This document shows positions 25,596 to 33,073 of a stretch of DNA of 37,050 bases, in pieces. The DNA comes from an uncultured Clostridium sp. (GTDB lineage Bacteria; Bacillota; Clostridia; TANB77; CAG-508): assembly GCA_946500265.1 (NCBI GenBank), contig CAMMVE010000015.1, positions 1-37,050 on the forward strand, given 5' to 3'. The stretch's first letter is position 1. Each line of letters opens with the position of its first letter. The notes beneath the pieces were generated by a model, which saw nothing but the letters and a program-made list of their open reading frames with translations, was not told where the DNA came from and searched no databases. The translations under genes were made by a program, and so were the position numbers.

Positions 25596-26690
25596 ATGAA
25601 AAAAATAATTACAATAATTGGTGCAAGACCACAATTTATAAAAGCGGCCATGGTATCTAAAGCATTAGACAGAGAAATAGAAGAAATAATAGTACATACT
25701 GGACAACATTATGATAAAAATATGTCAGATATATTTTTTGAGCAACTAGAAATACCAAAACCAAAATATAATTTAGGAATTGGTTCAGGTTCACATGGAG
25801 CTCAGACAGGAGAAATGCTTATAAAAATAGAAGAAGTATTATTAAAAGAAAAACCAGATTATGTAATGGTTTATGGTGACACTAACTCTACATTAGCAGG
25901 GGCACTTGCTGCATCGAAGTTATTAATACCTGTAATACATGTAGAAGCAGGGCTAAGATCATATAATAAAGCTATGCCAGAAGAACAGAATAGAGTTCTT
26001 ACTGACCATATATCATCAGTATTAATTTGCCCTACTAAAACTGCTGTAGATAATTTGAAAAAAGAAGGAATTACAGAAAATGTATATCTTACAGGAGATG
26101 TAATGTGTGATTCAGTTATACATTATTCTAATTTGGCGGAAAAGAAAATAAATCTATCAAATATAGATTTAACGCCATTATATGAGAAAAAAGAAGTAAC
26201 TGAATGGTATTTAGCTACAGTACATCGCCAAGAAAATACGATGGATGATAAAAATTTAACAAACATTTTAGAGGTGTTTGAAAAGTTAGATAAAATGGTA
26301 ATTTTCCCAGTACATCCTAGAATAAAGAAAATGGTCCATGAATTAAATGAGAAAAATAATTATAAAAATATTTACTTTGTTGAACCAGTTGATTATTTAA
26401 CAATGCTATACTTGACTAAAAATGCATGTAAAGTAGTAACAGATTCGGGCGGACTACAAAAAGAATGCTATATACTAGATACACCATGCATAACAATAAG
26501 AAATCAAACTGAATGGGTTGAAACTTTAAAAAATGGATATAATATTTTATCAAAGCCAGATGTAGATGAGCTATATGAAAAAATAATGAATGCTAGAATA
26601 GTAGATTCGAATAAAGCACATTACTATGGTGATGGACATGCTTCAAATGAGATAAATGAAATTATATTAGAGAATATTAAAAAAGCTTAA
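25596..26690 (+). CDS. wbpI: Non-hydrolysing UDP-sugar 2-epimerase (WecB/WbpI family)
   Basis: 364 residues, the usual length. ITIIGARPQFIKAAMVSKAL at the N-terminus, VHTGQHYDKNMSDIFFEQL, MVYGDTNSTLAGALAA, HVEAGLRSYNKAMPEEQNR and TDSGGLQKECYILDTPC cover the UDP-binding and catalytic Asp/Glu/His positions of the family. The family includes UDP-GlcNAc 2-epimerase and WbpI, which inverts C2 of UDP-GlcNAc(3NAc)A to UDP-ManNAc(3NAc)A. The GARPQFIKAA wording and the presence of WbpA/B/E/D-like genes favour WbpI; a plain UDP-ManNAc-producing enzyme cannot be excluded. ATG 25596 follows AAAAAGGAG (25577-25585). It lies after the decayed interval but is itself intact. Confidence 0.85.
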   Translation: MKKIITIIGARPQFIKAAMVSKALDREIEEIIVHTGQHYDKNMSDIFFEQLEIPKPKYNLGIGSGSHGAQTGEMLIKIEEVLLKEKPDYVMVYGDTNSTLAGALAASKLLIPVIHVEAGLRSYNKAMPEEQNRVLTDHISSVLICPTKTAVDNLKKEGITENVYLTGDVMCDSVIHYSNLAEKKINLSNIDLTPLYEKKEVTEWYLATVHRQENTMDDKNLTNILEVFEKLDKMVIFPVHPRIKKMVHELNEKNNYKNIYFVEPVDYLTMLYLTKNACKVVTDSGGLQKECYILDTPCITIRNQTEWVETLKNGYNILSKPDVDELYEKIMNARIVDSNKAHYYGDGHASNEINEIILENIKKA

Positions 26691-26734
26691 GATACTTGAC
26701 AACACGGACAATTGAACTAAAAAGGAGGAAAATC

Positions 26735-28294
26735 ATGAGTTACCAACCAAGGAGAATGTCAAATGATGACAATCCATATAAGAGAAGAAATAATTATGAG
26801 AGTGAAAATAAAGAATATAGAAGAAACCCTACTTATGCAACTGCTAAAAGTGGAGTGAATAAACCCAAAAGCAACAAAAAAGTAAATAAAGTTATGATGG
26901 CTTTTAAAATCTTAGCATTAATCTTTTTAATAACTACAATTGTATTTTATATTTCTGTAAACAGGTTAAATCTGTTACCAACAAGCTATTTTGTTGCATT
27001 TACATTAGCAGAAGTAATACTAACATCATTAATAATGATAGGACTAGCCAAAAAGCATAAAACATATAAACTTAATGTAGTATGCTTAATCATTATGCTA
27101 TTATTAACTGGAATATACTTATATATTATAAACTTTGCTAATGCTACTAATGATTTTTTAGGCTCAGTTTTTCAAGAAGTAAAAGAAACAGAAGAATACT
27201 ATGTTGTAGTAAGAAATGATGATAAATACGATGATATAAATGATCTAGATGGAGAAAGTATATACGCATTCCAAATAGAAAATGATGTGCAAGAGGATAT
27301 TAATAGTCAAGCAAATGTTAACTTTGAAACGGGTAACAATTTAATAGATTTAGGCAATGATTTATTAGATGAAAAAATTGAAGCAATTTTAGTAAGTTCA
27401 TCACAATATGCGATGGTTTCTGAAGAAATAGAAAATTTCAAGGATGAAACAAAAATAATATATACATCTGATCATGAAATAGTAAAAACAACAGAGGTCA
27501 ATTCAGAAGGTTCAAAATATACAGTTGAAAATGGAGTGTTTAATGTATATATCAGCGGGATAGACACTTCTGGAAATATAAGCAATGTTTCAAGAAGTGA
27601 TGCTAATATTATAGCTACAGTAAATACAAATACACATGAAGTACTATTAACTTCAATTCCTAGAGATTATTATGTAACATTGCATAGCAAAGGTGCAAAG
27701 GATAAATTAACTCACTCAGGAATTTATGGAATTAATGAAACAGTTACTACAGTAGAAGATTTACTAGATATTGATATTAACTATTATGTAAGAGTAAACT
27801 TTACAACAGTCATTAAATTAGTTGATGTTCTAGGAGGAATAGATGTATACTCATCAAATAGCTTCTCAAGAGGAGGATATACATTTAGTCAAGGATACAA
27901 CCATTTAAATGGAGATGCTGCTCTAGTATTTAGTAGAGAAAGATATTCTTTTGCATCAGGAGATAATCAAAGAGTTAAAAATCAGCAAGCTGTAATAGAA
28001 GCTATTGCTAAAAAAGTGTTAAATAGTACTACTTTACTAACTAGATATACAGATATATTAGATTCATTACAAGGAAGTTTCCAAACCAACATAGAACAAG
28101 ACGAAATGAGTAGTTTGGTAAGATCACAATTGTCTAATATGTCATCATGGACTTTTAAAAATAATGCATTAGAGGGTACAGGTTCATATGGACCAACGTA
28201 TTCAATGGGAAGTACACAACTTTATATAATGCTTCCAAATCAAACATCTGTTGCAAACGCAACAGCACAAATAAATGAAGTATTAGGAGAATAG
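26735..28294 (+). CDS. LytR-CpsA-Psr (LCP) family polymer ligase with extra extracellular domain
   Basis: LCP proteins transfer undecaprenyl-pyrophosphate-linked polymers onto peptidoglycan outside the membrane. Here about 60 basic/polar cytoplasmic residues lead into three membrane helices, then a domain of about 110 residues (YYVVVRNDDKYDDINDL onward) with a substrate-binding-protein-like pattern, and then the LCP domain: NVYISGIDTSG, SRSDANIIATVN, TSIPRDYYV with the phosphate-binding Arg, KLTHSGIYG, RVNFTTVIKLVDVLGGIDV and SGDNQRVKNQQAVIEAI. The three-helix plus accessory-domain layout resembles CpsA-type proteins. The frame is open to 26696, but ATG 26735 has AAAAGGAGG upstream and is preferred (519 residues). 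At the end of the locus, it probably attaches the polymer made here. Confidence 0.87.
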   Translation: MSYQPRRMSNDDNPYKRRNNYESENKEYRRNPTYATAKSGVNKPKSNKKVNKVMMAFKILALIFLITTIVFYISVNRLNLLPTSYFVAFTLAEVILTSLIMIGLAKKHKTYKLNVVCLIIMLLLTGIYLYIINFANATNDFLGSVFQEVKETEEYYVVVRNDDKYDDINDLDGESIYAFQIENDVQEDINSQANVNFETGNNLIDLGNDLLDEKIEAILVSSSQYAMVSEEIENFKDETKIIYTSDHEIVKTTEVNSEGSKYTVENGVFNVYISGIDTSGNISNVSRSDANIIATVNTNTHEVLLTSIPRDYYVTLHSKGAKDKLTHSGIYGINETVTTVEDLLDIDINYYVRVNFTTVIKLVDVLGGIDVYSSNSFSRGGYTFSQGYNHLNGDAALVFSRERYSFASGDNQRVKNQQAVIEAIAKKVLNSTTLLTRYTDILDSLQGSFQTNIEQDEMSSLVRSQLSNMSSWTFKNNALEGTGSYGPTYSMGSTQLYIMLPNQTSVANATAQINEVLGE

Positions 28295-28300
28295 AAATTA

Positions 28301-28342
28301 ATTTTATAACTAGAGGTATAAAGTTTCCTCTAGTTATAAAAT
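28301..28342 (+). terminator. Perfect 16-bp palindrome after the LCP gene, possible terminator
   Basis: 28301-28316 and 28327-28342 are exact inverted repeats around a 10-base loop. The 3' side is A-rich rather than T-rich, so on the + strand it lacks a T-tract; it may instead be an RNA-end stabiliser or weak terminator. Confidence 0.5.
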
Positions 28343-28389
28343 TATATTAAATACATAGTGATAATATAATTTGGGAGAGAAAATCAACA

Positions 28390-29700
28390 TTGGAAAATAA
28401 AGATATTATAACAGTTAAAAAAAGAAAATGTAATTTTATGAGCGACATAAAAGAAAGAATAAAACAATTTTTTGAAAACAAAACCAAAGTAAAAGATTAT
28501 TTATATTTATTTGTTTATGTTTTTATAATTTTTACAATTTTATTTACAATTGCAAATACCATAAGAACAGAAACAAATTTTTATAATGAAAATTTAACTT
28601 TTAGATGGAAGAATCTTTTATCATATGATGATATGCTTTATGCTAGAGATGTCTATACAACAAGTCCAAAGTATGAGAATACTGTTCATTTGTCAATACA
28701 TCCATTATTCGACGCTTTGGCGCAAATTGTTGCTAAAATAGAAAGTATTATTTTCTCAAATGCAAATCCAAATGACCACTACTATCATATAGTTTTATTT
28801 CAAATATTAATTAATTTAGTAGGAGTTGTTTATTTATATAAAATACTGAGAGAACAATTAAAATTAAGGAATATTTGGTGTTTTTTATTAATTACAATTT
28901 ATGAAATTGCTACAGTAACACTATTTGGAACATTGGCAGTAGAATCGTTTCTAATAAGTGGAACATTACTTATTATGAGTTATTATTATTTATCTAAGCA
29001 AAAATTGGTAATATCATCTATTTTAGGAATATTAGTAACTGGAATGTGCATAACTAATAGTTTGGCATTTGGAGTAATGGCAATTTTCTTATTAAAAAAT
29101 AAAAAAGATATTTTGAAAGTCGGTATTTCATGTATACTAGGCGGAATAGTAGTATTCCTATTAATACCGTATAAAAGTTATATAATAGATAATTTGTTTT
29201 CATCGATTAACACATATACAGAACTATATACTCCAAGTCATGATTTCCTAACATATGTGAAAATGATTTTCTATTATATAATATCCTCACCATTATTCTT
29301 TATTAATATAATTCATGATACACCTAATGGATTAGATTATATAAAATTTGACTTATCAGCTGATTTGCCAATTATTATAATGACAGTTTTATTTTTTATA
29401 TTTATAATTTACAATATTATAAAGAACATAAAAGGCAGAAATTTATTAGCAGCCTTAGGAGTATTTATTTATAATATGATAATACATGTTGTTGTGCGAT
29501 TTGGATTATATGAAGGAACAATATATGGATTGCATTTCTTATTTGCAGAAATTTTAATGTTTGCATATGGTTTCAAAATAAAAGATAAATCTATAAGAAA
29601 AGTATTTATTGCTTTCTCAATTTTATTTTTAATTATTCAACTCAGATACAATATAGATGGCCTACTTAAATGTTTATTGCTTTTCAAAGACTGGCAATAA
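28390..29700 (+). CDS. Polytopic membrane protein of unknown function (possible GT-C type)
   Basis: 436 residues with a short charged cytoplasmic start and about 10 hydrophobic segments. The first extracellular loop contains FRWKNLLSYDDMLYARDVY and then VHLSIHPLFDALAQIV. Paired acidic residues in that loop and a following HP motif are compatible with a GT-C glycosyltransferase, but I do not recognise a named family. The best start is TTG 28390 after GGGAGAG; ATG 28438 is an alternative without a good ribosome binding site. It follows the LCP gene by 95 bp, with a hairpin between, and is the last + strand gene before a bidirectional terminator, so it is probably a peripheral member of the locus. 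Confidence 0.6.
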   Translation: MENKDIITVKKRKCNFMSDIKERIKQFFENKTKVKDYLYLFVYVFIIFTILFTIANTIRTETNFYNENLTFRWKNLLSYDDMLYARDVYTTSPKYENTVHLSIHPLFDALAQIVAKIESIIFSNANPNDHYYHIVLFQILINLVGVVYLYKILREQLKLRNIWCFLLITIYEIATVTLFGTLAVESFLISGTLLIMSYYYLSKQKLVISSILGILVTGMCITNSLAFGVMAIFLLKNKKDILKVGISCILGGIVVFLLIPYKSYIIDNLFSSINTYTELYTPSHDFLTYVKMIFYYIISSPLFFINIIHDTPNGLDYIKFDLSADLPIIIMTVLFFIFIIYNIIKNIKGRNLLAALGVFIYNMIIHVVVRFGLYEGTIYGLHFLFAEILMFAYGFKIKDKSIRKVFIAFSILFLIIQLRYNIDGLLKCLLLFKDWQ

Positions 29701-29717
29701 AACTAAAACAAATATGG

Positions 29718-29751
29718 AAAAAGGACATTCGCATTCGAGAATGTCCTTTTT
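29718..29751. terminator. Bidirectional intrinsic terminator between convergent genes
   Basis: AAAAAGGACATTC (29718-29730) pairs perfectly with GAATGTCCTTTTT (29739-29751) around an 8-base loop. A and T runs on opposite sides let it work on both strands, ending the membrane-protein gene from the left and the LCP gene from the right. Confidence 0.9.
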
Positions 29752-29766
29752 ATGTATTGTATGTTG

Positions 29767-30756
29767 TTACCTACTATATCCCGTCTCATTAATAATACTA
29801 TCACTAATTTCCTCTACAGTTTCTGATGGAGTATAATCAGAAATTCCAAAAATATTCTGATGAAATTCTTTTACATTTGATTCTAATGTTACTGGGACTC
29901 CATACCATGCATCAGAAGAATATCCACTTACATCATATGGCCAACCAGTGCTATCAGTTATTTTATAAAATACTGCAGAAGGTACAAGAGAGATGATAGA
30001 ATTTGTAGACATGTTTGTTGAAATATGTGGTAATACCATATCAACGAAATTTGAAATTTCAGCGAGTTCCTGTTTTTTTACTTTATTAAATACAGCTTCC
30101 AACACAGTTCTCATACGTTCAGTTCTTTGATAGTCTGAATCTATTTTTCTAATCCTAGAATATGCAAGAGCTTCTTTTCCATCTAAAGTATATGTACCAC
30201 CAGAACTAAATCCTATTTGACTTGCTTCGCTATCGGTTATGGTTAATGTTATACCACCAATACTGTCAACAATAGTTTCTACTGTATCAAAGTTAACAGT
30301 GACAAATTCAGTTATATTTAAATCCAAATTTTTATTTAGTGTATTTATAGCAAGTTCTGGACCACCATATGCATATGCATGAGTTATTTTATCTAATCCA
30401 TGTCCTTCTATATCTACATAAGTGTCTCTGTAAACAGAGGTAAGCTTTACATCATTTGTCTTTTTATTTATTGATACTATAATAATACAGTCACTTCTTG
30501 AATTTGAAAAAGAATTATCTCGTGAGTCTAATCCAAATATTGCAATATTTCTATAATCTTTTAATTCTTGCTCAACACCACTATTTAATTCTATATTTGC
30601 CTCATCAATATCAACAAAATTCACGTTACTAAGCTTATCAGAGATAAAAGCATATCCAATTCCTAGAGCTAGCCCAAGTAAAATTAAAATTATTATCAAC
30701 AGGATACCTAAAACTTTTAGTATTCCGCCTTTTTCAGACTTTAATAATATATTCAT
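29767..30756 (-). CDS. LCP family protein (LytR-like)
   Basis: A second LCP ligase, of the simple type: one N-terminal membrane helix (about 12-37) and an extracellular LCP domain. Hallmarks are IAIFGLDSRDNSF, SRSDCIIIVSIN, SVYRDTYVDIEG with the phosphate-contacting Arg, KITHAYAYGGPEL, VTVNFDTVETIVDSIGGI and ALAYSRIRKIDSDYQRTERM. Length 329 is typical. The frame extends 13 codons further upstream, but the ATG at 30756 has GGAGGG just ahead and is preferred. It is transcribed away from gpr from its own promoter (30786-30814). It may serve the adjacent polymer or a different wall polymer; sequence does not say. Confidence 0.9.
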   Translation of the reverse strand: MNILLKSEKGGILKVLGILLIIILILLGLALGIGYAFISDKLSNVNFVDIDEANIELNSGVEQELKDYRNIAIFGLDSRDNSFSNSRSDCIIIVSINKKTNDVKLTSVYRDTYVDIEGHGLDKITHAYAYGGPELAINTLNKNLDLNITEFVTVNFDTVETIVDSIGGITLTITDSEASQIGFSSGGTYTLDGKEALAYSRIRKIDSDYQRTERMRTVLEAVFNKVKKQELAEISNFVDMVLPHISTNMSTNSIISLVPSAVFYKITDSTGWPYDVSGYSSDAWYGVPVTLESNVKEFHQNIFGISDYTPSETVEEISDSIINETGYSR

Positions 30757-30785
30757 TAAAATCCCTCCTTCGCTTATCATGCTAA

Positions 30786-30814
30786 ATTGTATCAAAAGAA
30801 GATGAAGAATTCAA
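30786..30814 (-). promoter_or_regulatory. Sigma-A-type promoter for the minus-strand LCP gene
   Basis: Read on the minus strand: TTGAAT (30814-30809), 17-bp spacer, TACAAT (30791-30786), about 30 bases before the predicted ATG. Confidence 0.75.
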
Positions 30815-30841
30815 GCAAATTAAGAAAAACTTAAGTTAATG

Positions 30842-30872
30842 TGTATAGAAATCACGCTTTTTTCACAGAATA
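30842..30872 (+). promoter_or_regulatory. Candidate sigma-G (forespore) promoter for gpr
   Basis: TGTATA (30842-30847), an 18-base spacer and CAGAATA (30866-30872) compare with the known sigma-G pattern of a G-x-AT-R type -35, 18 bases, and CATxxTA type -10. The -10 differs from CATAATA at one position. gpr is a known forespore (sigma-F/sigma-G) gene, so a promoter of this type is expected here. A start near 30880 would exclude the upstream TTG start at 30894 in practice. Confidence 0.5.
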
Positions 30873-30950
30873 ATAAAAAAGGAATAGTTTAGTTTGAAAG
30901 AAATAACTTTCATTACTAAGTGTGCCTTAGAAAGGAATGGTATTTTTTTT

Positions 30951-31679
30951 ATGTATAATTTTAGAACTGATTTAGCATTAGAAAGAAGAGATTTATATAA
31001 TAAAGCACATAATATTGAGAAAGACATTGATGGAATAGAAACAGAAGAAGAGAAAGTAAATGATGATATTACAATATCAAGAGTGAAAGTTACTAATGAA
31101 AAAGGAGAAGAAGCGATAGGCAAACCAATTGGAAGTTATATAACTATTGATGTGAAAAATTTCAATATTGCACAAAATGAAGAAATACAACAAGCTTCAG
31201 AGACTCTTACTAAAGAGTTAAAGGCATTACTAGAAAAGCATATTGATGCAAAAGGTCCAATTTTGGTAGTAGGGTTAGGAAATATATATGTTACACCAGA
31301 TGCTTTGGGACCAAAAGTAATAAACGAAATTGATATAACAAGACATTTGCTTCAATATATGCCTGAAGCTTTGGATGAAAATACAAGAGAGGTAAGTGCT
31401 GTTTCACCTGGCGTATTAGGCACAACTGGAATAGAAACTTTGGAAATCTTGAAGGGAATAGTTGATAATACTAAACCAAAATTAGTAATAGTTATAGACG
31501 CATTAGCATCAAGAAGTATTGAAAGAATAAGTAGTTCTGTTCAGTTAGCAGATACAGGAATAGTTCCGGGAGCAGGAGTAGACAATACACGAAAAGAAAT
31601 AACTGTAAATACATTAGGAATTCCAGTAATAGCTATAGGAATTCCAACAGTTGTAGATATTTTTTCTTGTAACGCATAA
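30951..31679 (+). CDS. gpr: Germination protease GPR, 3'-truncated at the phage-like junction
   Basis: GPR degrades small acid-soluble spore proteins early in germination. This fragment keeps the N-terminal FRTDLALERRDLYNKAHN, VVGLGNIYVTPDALGPKV (D117) and VIDALASRS (D183). These match the essential D127 and D193 of the Bacillus megaterium enzyme with the same spacing of 66. It proceeds through PGAGVDNTRKEITVNTLGIP and AIGIPTVVD, then breaks off as IFSCNA and a stop. Normal proteins continue for roughly 80 or more residues, so the fragment of 242 is incomplete. ATG 30951 is chosen because it starts at the conserved domain; AAAGGA lies 14 bases ahead across a T8 run, a long spacing, and TTG 30894 is a less likely alternative. 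The tract after the break starts phage-like genes, so an insertion separated the 3' end. Confidence 0.88.
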   Translation: MYNFRTDLALERRDLYNKAHNIEKDIDGIETEEEKVNDDITISRVKVTNEKGEEAIGKPIGSYITIDVKNFNIAQNEEIQQASETLTKELKALLEKHIDAKGPILVVGLGNIYVTPDALGPKVINEIDITRHLLQYMPEALDENTREVSAVSPGVLGTTGIETLEILKGIVDNTKPKLVIVIDALASRSIERISSSVQLADTGIVPGAGVDNTRKEITVNTLGIPVIAIGIPTVVDIFSCNA

Positions 31680-31729
31680 AAATAATTGGGTTAGAAATCT
31701 TATAAACCTTTATAGAGTAGGTGTTTAAG

Positions 31730-31918
31730 ATGAAGAAGATCGTGATTAAGAACAAAGAAATTATAAAAAAAATATTACATAATAAAGCTAATTGCAATGA
31801 AATTACACTTTATATTTTAAGCAAAGAGGCAAAATTAGCTATCATAGATACAGATACTATGAAAAAAAGAACTTATATACCAATAGAAAAAATTAAAAAT
31901 GTAATTAAAAATATATAG
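31730..31918 (+). CDS. Small basic protein of unknown function at the element's left end
   Basis: A 62-residue Lys/Ile-rich protein beginning MKKIVIKNKEIIKKILHNK, with no recognisable domain, membrane segment or cysteine cluster beyond one Cys. ATG 31730 is preferred over GTG 31721 because AGGTG lies just upstream of the ATG. A strong terminator follows within ten bases, so it is its own transcription unit. It is the first gene inside the element, where integration- or excision-related small proteins often lie, but nothing in the sequence proves that role. Confidence 0.5.
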   Translation: MKKIVIKNKEIIKKILHNKANCNEITLYILSKEAKLAIIDTDTMKKRTYIPIEKIKNVIKNI

Positions 31919-31927
31919 ATACCAATT

Positions 31928-31963
31928 AGAGAATTAAATTATATAATTTAGTTCTCTTTTTTT
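31928..31963 (+). terminator. Strong intrinsic terminator
   Basis: AGAGAATTAAATT (31928-31940) pairs with AATTTAGTTCTCT (31945-31957), 13 bp with one T-G wobble, loop ATAT, then seven T. Confidence 0.9.
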
Positions 31964-31979
31964 AAGAAGAGGTGTAATA

Positions 31980-32798
31980 TTGAATATGAATGAAGAGAAC
32001 AAAGTAAGTTATTATTCAATTATCCCAGCATGTGTTCGTTACGATGAAGAACTAACTGATAAAGCGAAACTTCTCTATGGCGAGATAACAGCATTAAGTA
32101 ATAAAGAGGGATATTGTTTTGCTACTAACAAGTATTTTGCAAATTTATATAAATGTACTAACCGAGCAATTCAAAATGCTATTTCTAAATTACAAGAAAA
32201 TGGATATATTCATGTAGTAATTGAAGATAATTATCAAAGAAAAATATATTTAACATCTTCAATGGGGTATGAAAAAAATTTCATAGGAGGCTATGAAAAT
32301 AAATTCATAGGAGGGTATGAAAAAAATTTCACCAATAATATTATAAATAATAATATGTTAGATAGTTTTTTTAATTATATTATAAAAAAAGAAAAGAAAA
32401 TTCCAAAAGAATTTGAAAATTTAGAATCACAAATATTGGAGGTATTAGAAAATTATGAAATGATTTTTACAGAAGAAATACTAAAATATATGAGAATGGA
32501 AAATATTGAGAAAGTAAAAGTGATAAGTTATTCATTAGCATTAACAGTAAAAGAAAACGTAAGCCATTTATTATATAAAATGAATAGAGAACAGATAATT
32601 AGTCTTTATGATGAATGTAAATTACGAGAATCACAAAACAAAGATACAGATAATGAAATTATGAATTTCTCAAATTATTTTTATAAAAGTTTGAAAGGTC
32701 AGTTGTTAAGGGGGAAAAGCCCCTCTTTTTTTATGCCTAAAAATAAGATAGATGAAAGTAAATCATCTGAAGAAGATGAAGAAGGAGAGGAATTATAG
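31980..32798 (+). CDS. Phage-type replication initiator (helix-turn-helix, replisome-organizer-like)
   Basis: About 272 residues. The N-terminal winged-helix domain has YYSIIPACVRYDEELTDKAK followed by LLYGEITALSNKEGYCFATN, KYFANLYKCTNRAIQNAISK and LQENGYIHVV, the pattern of Gram-positive phage replication proteins that bind the origin and recruit the helicase loader. A linker of three octapeptide repeats (GYEKNFIG, GYENKFIG, GYEKNFTN) is followed by an Asn-rich stretch and a helical C-terminal domain (about 140-240) with an acidic end. The DNA encoding the repeats may be the origin itself. Start: TTG 31980 (five bases after GAGGTG) or ATG 31986; both are possible. Confidence 0.78.
   Translation: MNMNEENKVSYYSIIPACVRYDEELTDKAKLLYGEITALSNKEGYCFATNKYFANLYKCTNRAIQNAISKLQENGYIHVVIEDNYQRKIYLTSSMGYEKNFIGGYENKFIGGYEKNFTNNIINNNMLDSFFNYIIKKEKKIPKEFENLESQILEVLENYEMIFTEEILKYMRMENIEKVKVISYSLALTVKENVSHLLYKMNREQIISLYDECKLRESQNKDTDNEIMNFSNYFYKSLKGQLLRGKSPSFFMPKNKIDESKSSEEDEEGEEL
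32268..32339 (+). repeat. Three 24-bp iterons inside the replication initiator gene, candidate phage origin
   Basis: Units at 32268-32291, 32292-32315 and 32316-32339 each begin TATGAAAA and carry AATTTCA or AATTCA; the first two end TAGGAGGC or TAGGAGGG and the third diverges. They are followed by an extremely AT-rich stretch (32333-32400). Iterons plus an AT-rich unwinding region inside the initiator gene is the lambda-O arrangement. Confidence 0.7.
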
Positions 32799-32800
32799 AT

Positions 32801-33073
32801 ATGAGATATGTAAGATTTAATTTTATAGATGAAACATTTGGAGAAAAAATAGAATGTTTACTTATTTGGGATGATGAAGAATTTATTATTATTTCAATAG
32901 ATGAAGAAACAATAACAATAAATAAATATAAAGATATGCAAGAATTACTTGTAGAATTTTTAACAAATAAAAATGAACTTGAATTTTTAAGAAATTTAAG
33001 TGATGAACAAGAAAAAGAAATTGAAAGATTGGAGGCAAAAATAAAATGGATGAAAAACAAAGAAAAACATTAA
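32801..33073 (+). CDS. Small phage protein of unknown function with C-terminal coiled coil
   Basis: 90 acidic residues. The first half is predicted mostly beta (MRYVRFNFIDETFGEKIECL followed by IWDDEEFIIISIDEETITI); the end, NKNELEFLRNLSDEQEKEIE followed by RLEAKIKWMK, has the heptad pattern of a coiled coil. It starts two bases after the initiator stop and overlaps the next gene by 28 bases, so it is translated as part of the same operon. No family recognised. Confidence 0.65.
   Translation: MRYVRFNFIDETFGEKIECLLIWDDEEFIIISIDEETITINKYKDMQELLVEFLTNKNELEFLRNLSDEQEKEIERLEAKIKWMKNKEKH

Noticed and set aside
30894..30950. TTG 30894 as the gpr start.
   Set aside because: It adds 19 residues absent from the conserved start FRTDLA, and its ribosome binding site would lie at or before the predicted sigma-G transcript start.
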